Positions 5,250 through 10,509 of a DNA stretch of 10,509 nt are shown here, one piece after another. The position numbers were made by a program, and so were the translations under genes. The stretch is taken from positions 1 to 10,509 of the forward strand of contig JBAXRO010000066.1 in assembly GCA_037131165.1 (NCBI GenBank). Direction: 5' to 3'. A model generated the notes under the pieces. It saw only the letters and a program-made list of their open reading frames with translations, was not told where the DNA came from and did no database searches. The DNA comes from WLNJ01 sp037131165. GTDB lineage: Bacteria; Actinomycetota; Thermoleophilia; Solirubrobacterales; Solirubrobacteraceae. Positions within the stretch are counted from its first letter, which is position 1. Each line of letters begins with the position of its first letter.

Positions 5250-8200
5250 GTGAACACTGTCAGCGACCGCCGCCCAATGCGAATTCGATTGGATGCCGTC
5301 TTCTCGCTCGCCGCTGCGGTGGCGTTGTTCGTGTCGCTTGCATCGGCCGGGAACGCGCTGGCCGTCACGACCACCTACAACTGCACCGGTTCCAACCAGA
5401 CCTTCACCGTCCCGGCCGGCATCAGCTCGCTCGCCTACACGGTCAAGGGTGCGGGCGGAGGCAACGGCGGCTCGGGTGAGATCGCGTTCGGTGGCACCAA
5501 GGGCGGTGGCGGAGGCGGCACCGGCGCGAGCTACACGGGGACTTGGGGTGTCAGCGCCGGCGACGTCGTGACGATCAAGGTCGGCTGCAAGGGCAACAAC
5601 GGAGCCGACAAGCGCGACGGTGACGGCGGCGGCAGTGGCGGCTGGGGCTTCTTCACCGGTGGCAACGGCGGCAACGCCGGCAATCGCAACTGCGGTTTCT
5701 TCGGCTGCAGCAAGTTTCCGACCGGCGGTGCCGGCGGAGGCGGCGGAGCGTCCGGCATCTCGATCGGTTCGCTCAGCGTGGTCGCCGGCGGTGGCGGTGG
5801 CGGCGGTGGCGGCGCATTCTGGAGCGACGGCAAGAGCGCCTACGGTGCGACCCAGGGCGCGGCCCTCGCCAACGGGTCCAACGGCCCGAAGAACGGTGAC
5901 GGCAACGGCGGCTCCGGCGGTTCCGGCGGCGGCGGCGGCAACGCCGGCGGTGGCGTCAGCGGCGACAACGGTGGCAACGGCGGCCAGAACGGTCGCAGTG
6001 CCGCGTCAACGGCCGGGGCGATCAGCGCCACCCTCGATGCCGGCGGCGGAGCGACGGCCACCAACAGCGGTAGCGTCACGATCACTTACTTCTCGACCGT
6101 CTCGATCTCCGGCCTTCCTGCCGCAGCGAGCAACTCTGCCAGCGCCTCCGCGACGTTTGCGACAGCTGACGCCTCGACGACCTTCGAGTGCAAGCTCGAC
6201 TCGGGCAGCTGGGCGGCCTGCACGTCACCCTTCGCGATCACCAGCCTCACTGAGGGCAGTCACACCCTCTACGTGCGCGGCAAGGACAGTGCCGCCAACA
6301 CCGGCGGGGAGAGTTCCAAGACTTGGACGGTGGACTTGACTCCCCCTGCCAACCCGGTCCTGACCGGCGGGCCGACCGGAGTGACCAGGCAGTCGAAGTC
6401 CTCGATCGCCTGGAGCGGTGACCTGGCGAACGGCCAGACGGCGACCTGCTCGGTCGACGGTGGCTCCTTTACGACGTGTCCCGCGAGCCCCGCCACCCGC
6501 ACCGGCCTCACAAACGGCAACTACTCGTTCGCAGTCAAGGTCACCGATCCGGCAGGCAACTCCACCACCACGACCCGGTCATGGAAGGTGAATACCTCGT
6601 TGCCGGCTTCGGTCAGCGGAGACACGGGTGCCGCAATAAGCACGACCAAGACCGTGACCGCAAAGTCTTTGTCGGCCGGCTACCGCAGCAGCTGCATCGC
6701 TACTTCCGAAGGGTCCGTCGACTGCTGGGGCAATAACAGCTCAGGCCCGAGCAGTATCAGTGGGATCACGAATGCAGTGCAGGTGTCGGTTGGCTTCAAC
6801 TCCGCGTGCGCGACTCTCTCCACGGGTGCAGTCAGCTGCTGGGGCGGGAATGAGTACGGACAGTTGGGTGACGGAACCACGACAACTCGGGTGATGACGC
6901 CCGCCAGTGTCAGTGGAATCACGAATGCGGTTCAGGTGTCGGTTGGCCTCGCTTCTGCGTGCGCGACTCTTTCCACGGGTGCGGTCAGCTGCTGGGGATG
7001 GGGAACGGACGGTCAGCTCGGCAACGCGGCGTTTAGCAACAGGTCAACACCGGTCACCGTCAGTGGCATTGCGAACGCTGTTCAGGTCGCGGCCGGTAAT
7101 AACTTTGCGTGCGCGACGCTCTCCACAGGAGGTGTCAAATGCTGGGGTGCAAACACCTACTGGCAGTTGGGCAACCACCCCTATTCGATCAGTGCCACGC
7201 CGGTATCCATAAGCGGAATCACGAACGCAATCCAGGTTTCACCTGCTCAAAACTTCGCGTGCGCGACTCTCTCCACGGGAACGGTCAAGTGCTGGGGTGC
7301 GAACAGCTGGGGCCAGCTCGGCGACGGCACGATCGCGGTCAGCAAGACTGAGCCCGTGAGCGTCTCAGGTCTGACGAACGCGGTTCAAGTCGCGACCAGG
7401 CAGAGGAGCGCGTGCGCGACTCTCTCTACGGGTGCGGTCAAGTGCTGGGGGGACAACACTGGTCTGCAACTGGACACAGACGGCATCGCGTCCGTGAACG
7501 CGTCTCCGGTCGGCGTCAGTGGAATCGCGGACGCAGTTTCGGCTCCTTACGACACGGCAGTCGGCTGGGGCTTCGCGTGCGCGATCGTCTCAAGCGGCTC
7601 ATCCGTCAAATGCTGGGGGTACAACGATGTCGGTCAGCTGGGTGACGGAACTACGAACACATCGGGGACGCCGGTTTCGGTGTCGAAGCTCAAACTGGGG
7701 CCTGTCACGTCCACCGCAGTTCCAGCAGCGCCAGTGATCGCGCCGCCGGCTGCGACCACGGGCTCGAGCACGGACGTGACTTTCAAGGGCGAGAAGGACG
7801 GATCGTTCGAGTGCCGGACCGACGGCGGCGACTGGGGTGCCTGCACCTCACCGAAGTCGTTGACGGGCCTCGCAGACGGTTGGCACAGCTTCGCGGTCCG
7901 CGTCAAGAACGCGGGAGGGACGAGCGATGAGTCGACCGTCAGCTGGGTGGCAGACGGGACGCCTCCGTCAAGGCCGACGGTCTCCTCGAGTGCTGTCGGC
8001 ACGACGCGCCAGACGGGCGCGACCGTCACCTGGAGCGCGACGACGGAGGCCGGAGACACCGTCACCTGCTCGGTCGACGGCGGCAGCTTCGGCTCGTGCG
8101 GGACGAGTCCGCGCACGCTCAGCGGCCTCACCGATGGCGATCACAGCTTCGCCGTCAAGGCCACCGACGCGTTCGGCAACTCCTCCACTGGCACCGCATC

Positions 8201-10509
8201 GTGGAAGGTGGACCGGACTGCCGCGACGACCGTGAGCGGTGACACCGGCGATCCGACGACCACGTCCGCCGACCTGACCGGCGTCTCCAAGGTGAGCGCC
8301 GGCGGCATTTTCTCGTGCGCACTGATGGAGGTTGGCGGCAAGGTCGCGTGTTGGGGCGGCATCGGTGACCTTCAGAATCCGGTCAAGACACCGGTCGAGA
8401 TCGCAGGCATCTCGGGCGCGACAGCGATCTCCGTTGGGGACGCTCACGCTTGCGCGTTGATCGATAACGGCAAGGTCAAGTGCTGGGGCATGAATGACTC
8501 CGGGCAGATCGGAACGAATGCCCCGGCAGGCTCCTTCTACGTCGAAACCCCGGTCGAGATTGCCGGAATCTCCGGTGCAACCGCGATAGCGGCTGGCTAC
8601 AAGTACTCATGCGCGACCCTCGGCAGCTCAGGGATTGCCTGCTGGGGTCGGAATGCTGACCCCAGCGCCTACAACTCCTCCGGCCGCCTAGGCAACGGCG
8701 AGTACGACACGAACTTCAAGTCCGCCACTCCCGTAATGGTCAAGACCTCCTATCCGTTCGTGGAGCTCAAGGGGGCCTTCGACAGCATCTGGGTAGCCAG
8801 GCAGGGCACCATGTGCGCGATCGATTCAGCGCAGGGGACGCCTTGGTGCTGGGGAGATGACGCCAGCGTCGTTGCCAGCCAGGTCAACTACATCGCGGAC
8901 CCCGCTCCGGTCGGCGTGCAGCAGGTTTATTCCAGTCTGGGCAGCGTCTGCTTCGGCATCACGGTGCCGGCCGGGATCGAATTGGAGTGCATGTCCGCGA
9001 ACTTCGGTGGCAGTGATCCGAGCCGGGACGTGCTGGACAGGGACGTGTTGGACGTTGCCAGTTACGGGCTGCCTTACAACACGCCCATTGCCGACCTCAT
9101 CGACTCGACATGTGCCGTCGTGCAGGGCGAAGGCGGGGAAGTCATGTGTTGGGGCGACAACCGCTTTGGCCAGCTCGGCAACGGCACGACCACCCGCAGC
9201 TACACTCCTGTCAGGGTGGATCTTGGCGCGCAGGCGGTTACGACCGGAGGGCCCCAGACGATCTCGGTTGGCGCCGGCTTTGCCTGCGCGATCGTCCTCA
9301 AGGACGGCAAGCGCGGTGTCAAGTGTTGGGGTGACGGGTCCTTCGGTCAGTTGGGCAACGGCGGTCGCACCAGCTCGAGCACACCCGTGACGGTCGGTGG
9401 CGGTACGACGACCAACCCGCCGCCCGCGCCGGTGATCGCCGCCCCGTCAGCGACCACTGCGACGAGTGCCGACGTGACATTCAAGGGTGAGAAGGGAGCC
9501 ACCTTCGAGTGCAGGCTCGACTCCGGCTCCTGGGCTGCGTGCGCTTCGCCCAAGTCGCTGAGTGCGCTCTCGACTGGTTGGCACAGCTTCTCCGTCAGGG
9601 CCAAGAACAGTGGCGGCACCGGTGAGGCCTCGACGGTCAGCTGGGTCGCAAGCACCGGTAGCCCGCCCGCGAAGCCGATCCTCTCTGGCGCTCCGACTGG
9701 CACGGTCAAGGCGACGACGGCGTCGATCTCGTTCACGAGTGACGTTGGTGCGACTTTCCTCTGTTCGCTCGACGGTGGTCCGGCGAGTGCGTGTACCTCG
9801 CCGAGGGCGCTGACCGGCCTCACGGACGGTTCGCACACCCTCACGGTGCAGGCGGTCAAGGACAGTCTCACCAGTGAGGCAGCGAGCGCGACTTGGGTGG
9901 TCGATACGACAGCTCCGGCTGCGCCGACGCTGTCTGGTGCTCCGACAGGGTCCACGAGTTCGAAGAGCGCTTCGATCTCGTTCACCGGTGAGCCGGGTGG
10001 CTCGTTCCTCTGTTCGGTAGATAACGGCAGTTACGGGCCGTGCACCTCGCCGAGGACGCTGACGGATCTCGCTGATGGCCCGCACAGCCTGCGGGTGACG
10101 CAGGCCGACTCGGCCGGCAACGTCTCGAGCGCTGCGACCGCGTCGTGGACCGTGGTCACCCCGCCGGCGAAGCCGAGCCTCTCTGGCGCTCCGACGGGCA
10201 CGGTCAAGGCGACGACGGCGTCGATCTCGTTCACTGGTGTCGCCGGTGCGACCTTCGTTTGCTCGCTCGACGGCGGCGCTTACGGTGCGTGCACCTCGCC
10301 GAGGGCGCTGACCGGACTCACCGACGGTTCACATACCTTCGCCGTCAAGGCAGTCAAGGACGGCATCACCAGCGACGAGGCGAGTGCGACCTGGACGGTC
10401 GACGCGACGCCTCCGGCTGCGCCGACGCTGTCCGGAGCACCGAGTGGTTCGACCAGTTCGAAGAGCGCTTCGATCTCGTTCACCGGTGAGCCGGGTGGCT
10501 CGTTCCTCT
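5250..10509 (+). CDS. Giant secreted Gly-rich / Ig-like / RCC1-repeat mosaic protein, 3' end missing
   Basis: One frame runs from GTG 5250 to the right edge without a stop: 1753 complete codons, end not reached. AGGAG (5239-5243) sits six bases before the start. Residues 7-38 form a signal peptide: basic RRPMRIR, hydrophobic core, A-L-A cleavage site after A38. Then come a Gly-rich domain (39-281), Ig-like 1-2 (282-450), linker with VSGDTG, seven RCC1-type repeats (about 471-817), Ig-like 3-4 (822-990), another VSGDTG linker (995-1000), seven more RCC1-type repeats (about 1011-1385), and Ig-like 5-9 (1391 to the edge). Seven RCC1 repeats usually make one seven-bladed beta-propeller, so two are predicted. 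Almost every module has one closely spaced Cys pair, suggesting oxidative folding outside the cell. No catalytic motif, sortase signal or anchor is visible, but the C terminus is outside the window. Promoter and terminators just upstream suggest a separate transcription unit. A surface or secreted binding/adhesion role is inference. Confidence 0.93.
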   Translation, partial: MNTVSDRRPMRIRLDAVFSLAAAVALFVSLASAGNALAVTTTYNCTGSNQTFTVPAGISSLAYTVKGAGGGNGGSGEIAFGGTKGGGGGGTGASYTGTWGVSAGDVVTIKVGCKGNNGADKRDGDGGGSGGWGFFTGGNGGNAGNRNCGFFGCSKFPTGGAGGGGGASGISIGSLSVVAGGGGGGGGGAFWSDGKSAYGATQGAALANGSNGPKNGDGNGGSGGSGGGGGNAGGGVSGDNGGNGGQNGRSAASTAGAISATLDAGGGATATNSGSVTITYFSTVSISGLPAAASNSASASATFATADASTTFECKLDSGSWAACTSPFAITSLTEGSHTLYVRGKDSAANTGGESSKTWTVDLTPPANPVLTGGPTGVTRQSKSSIAWSGDLANGQTATCSVDGGSFTTCPASPATRTGLTNGNYSFAVKVTDPAGNSTTTTRSWKVNTSLPASVSGDTGAAISTTKTVTAKSLSAGYRSSCIATSEGSVDCWGNNSSGPSSISGITNAVQVSVGFNSACATLSTGAVSCWGGNEYGQLGDGTTTTRVMTPASVSGITNAVQVSVGLASACATLSTGAVSCWGWGTDGQLGNAAFSNRSTPVTVSGIANAVQVAAGNNFACATLSTGGVKCWGANTYWQLGNHPYSISATPVSISGITNAIQVSPAQNFACATLSTGTVKCWGANSWGQLGDGTIAVSKTEPVSVSGLTNAVQVATRQRSACATLSTGAVKCWGDNTGLQLDTDGIASVNASPVGVSGIADAVSAPYDTAVGWGFACAIVSSGSSVKCWGYNDVGQLGDGTTNTSGTPVSVSKLKLGPVTSTAVPAAPVIAPPAATTGSSTDVTFKGEKDGSFECRTDGGDWGACTSPKSLTGLADGWHSFAVRVKNAGGTSDESTVSWVADGTPPSRPTVSSSAVGTTRQTGATVTWSATTEAGDTVTCSVDGGSFGSCGTSPRTLSGLTDGDHSFAVKATDAFGNSSTGTASWKVDRTAATTVSGDTGDPTTTSADLTGVSKVSAGGIFSCALMEVGGKVACWGGIGDLQNPVKTPVEIAGISGATAISVGDAHACALIDNGKVKCWGMNDSGQIGTNAPAGSFYVETPVEIAGISGATAIAAGYKYSCATLGSSGIACWGRNADPSAYNSSGRLGNGEYDTNFKSATPVMVKTSYPFVELKGAFDSIWVARQGTMCAIDSAQGTPWCWGDDASVVASQVNYIADPAPVGVQQVYSSLGSVCFGITVPAGIELECMSANFGGSDPSRDVLDRDVLDVASYGLPYNTPIADLIDSTCAVVQGEGGEVMCWGDNRFGQLGNGTTTRSYTPVRVDLGAQAVTTGGPQTISVGAGFACAIVLKDGKRGVKCWGDGSFGQLGNGGRTSSSTPVTVGGGTTTNPPPAPVIAAPSATTATSADVTFKGEKGATFECRLDSGSWAACASPKSLSALSTGWHSFSVRAKNSGGTGEASTVSWVASTGSPPAKPILSGAPTGTVKATTASISFTSDVGATFLCSLDGGPASACTSPRALTGLTDGSHTLTVQAVKDSLTSEAASATWVVDTTAPAAPTLSGAPTGSTSSKSASISFTGEPGGSFLCSVDNGSYGPCTSPRTLTDLADGPHSLRVTQADSAGNVSSAATASWTVVTPPAKPSLSGAPTGTVKATTASISFTGVAGATFVCSLDGGAYGACTSPRALTGLTDGSHTFAVKAVKDGITSDEASATWTVDATPPAAPTLSGAPSGSTSSKSASISFTGEPGGSFL
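5364..6092 (+). other. Gly-rich N-terminal domain of the giant protein
   Basis: Residues 39-281 open with Y-N-C-T-G-S-N-Q-T-F-T-V-P-A-G and a strand leading into AGGGNGGSG, and close with NSGSVTITYF. This opening and closing pair is typical of bacterial secreted Gly-rich domains in which long Gly/Asn/Ser loops hang from a beta sandwich. Gly runs include eight or more in a row near residue 180 and GGSGGSGGGGG near 220-230. Four Cys (45, 113, 148, 153) could pair. The proline-rich frames on the opposite strand are only its shadow. Confidence 0.75.
6093..6599 (+). other. Ig-like domains 1 and 2 of the giant protein
   Basis: Residues 282-362 and 363-450. Each shows F/T-x-C, then D-x-G-S-(W/F), then Cys ten residues after the first (314/324 and 400/410), then S-P, L-T-x-G-x-(H/Y)-x-(L/F), a V-K/R-G/V-K/T-D-x-A-x-N strand and a final T-W-x-V-D/N. 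This pattern is that of Ig-like repeats common in secreted actinobacterial proteins. The pair precedes the first propeller. Confidence 0.75.
6660..7700 (+). repeat. First RCC1-type propeller: seven repeats with about 150-bp period
   Basis: Residues about 471-817. The core is C-A-T-L-S-T-G-x-V-x-C-W-G followed by an N-x-x-G-Q-L-G-D-G-T-type loop and P-V-x-V-S-G-I-T-N-A-V-Q-V. First cysteines are at residues 482, 520, 571, 621, 671, 722 and 777; the central blades are spaced 50-51 residues (nt 6807, 6960, 7110, 7260, 7413). The core is nearly the same at DNA level in blades 2, 3, 5 and 6. Blade 1 is only 38 residues long and lacks the GQLG loop. Seven repeats match a complete RCC1 propeller, the fold of RCC1 and of the secreted Streptomyces beta-lactamase inhibitor BLIP-II. 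Confidence 0.85.
7713..8219 (+). other. Ig-like domains 3 and 4 of the giant protein
   Basis: Residues 822-903 and 904-990 with Cys pairs 855/865 and 940/950. Domain 3 (VTFKGEKDGSFEC ... ACTSPKSL ... GWHSFAVRVKN) closely resembles domain 5 (1391-1470), and domain 4 resembles domain 2 (shared T-C-S-V-D-G-G-S-F and S-F-A-V-K). The pair again precedes a VSGDTG linker and a propeller, so the whole Ig-Ig-propeller block is duplicated. Confidence 0.75.
8280..9404 (+). repeat. Second RCC1-type propeller: seven diverged repeats
   Basis: Residues about 1011-1385. Seven Cys pairs can be read: 1023/1034, 1068/1078, 1121/1131, 1189/1200, 1234/1247, 1288/1300, 1346/1359. Blades 1-3, 6 and 7 keep C-W-G; blades 6 and 7 also keep G-Q-L-G-N-G. 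Blade 4 ends T-P-W-C-W-G. Blade 5 is degenerate, with C-M-S-A-N-F-G-G in place of C-W-G and a charged insert after it (DPSRDVLDRDVLDVA). Spacing inside the Cys pairs varies from 9 to 12 residues, in contrast to the regular first propeller. Confidence 0.8.
9420..10509 (+). repeat. Ig-like domains 5 to 9 (tandem array, continues past the edge)
   Basis: Domain 5 covers residues 1391-1470. Domains 6-9 begin at residues 1472, 1555, 1638 and 1721, an exact 83-residue period; the last is cut off just before its first Cys codon is complete. Cys pairs are 1421/1431, 1505/1515, 1588/1598 and 1671/1681. Each domain starts P-x-x-P-x-L-S-G-A-P and ends T-W-x-V or similar. Such an array suggests a stalk. 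Confidence 0.8.
9663..10509 (+). repeat. 498-bp higher-order tandem repeat (A-B Ig pair)
   Basis: Domains 6 and 8 (type A) and 7 and 9 (type B) match each other much better than A matches B. A 38-base stretch (9699-9736) recurs exactly at 10197-10234, and 55 bases (9957-10011) recur exactly at 10455-10509, up to the window edge; both are offset by 498 bp, or two 83-codon domains. This indicates recent duplication of a two-domain unit. Confidence 0.85.

Noticed and set aside
5531..6085. Two proline-rich minus-strand frames
   Set aside because: Runs of Pro are simply the reverse complement of the Gly codons in the Gly-rich domain of the giant gene.
6660..7700. Possible CRISPR-like or non-coding tandem array with about 150-bp spacing
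   Set aside because: The repeats are in frame, differ mainly at synonymous or loop positions and encode RCC1 blades; there is no short direct repeat with unique spacers.
9347..10483. Minus-strand frames with repeated starts reading MNEI(E/D)A
   Set aside because: They recur because they lie antisense to the Ig repeats; the giant frame is continuous through the area and carries the conserved motifs.

Overview
The window looks like chromosomal DNA of a high-GC actinobacterium. GC-rich codon use, the folP-folB-folK order and large secreted proteins built of Cys-containing Ig-like repeats would fit Thermoleophilia/Solirubrobacterales, but that placement is an inference with no marker gene behind it. 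Coding density is high. The longest stretch without a gene is 222 bases (5028-5249).

Left part (1-1739, + strand): the 3' part of an LtrA-family membrane protein gene cut by the left edge, then arfB, a ribosome-rescue peptidyl-tRNA hydrolase, then a stem-loop and an unrecognised 63-residue basic protein with a near-perfect Shine-Dalgarno. Minus strand (1740-3248): a two-gene unit in which a glutathione S-transferase-like gene is followed 12 nt later by alpha-acetolactate decarboxylase. This unit converges on the small ORF and diverges from folP across a 44-bp gap.

Middle (3293-5027, + strand): a compact folate operon, folP-folB-folK, with stop/start overlaps at both junctions (ATGA, TTGA), ending in a candidate hairpin terminator. 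The three enzymes catalyse connected steps: FolB turns dihydroneopterin into 6-hydroxymethyl-dihydropterin, FolK pyrophosphorylates it, and FolP joins it to p-aminobenzoate. folE, which precedes folP in some actinobacteria, is not present here.

Right half (5250 to the right edge, + strand): one uninterrupted reading frame of at least 1753 codons, still open at the edge. I translated it line by line and found no stop or frameshift. It encodes a secreted mosaic protein: signal peptide, Gly-rich domain, then a block (two Ig-like domains, a VSGDTG linker, seven RCC1-type repeats) that occurs twice, then a run of Ig-like domains that turns into an 83-residue tandem array. That array is organised as an alternating A/B pair repeating every 498 bp. 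This gene is the most unusual object in the window. Its role is unknown; a surface or secreted adhesion or binding protein is the most reasonable guess.
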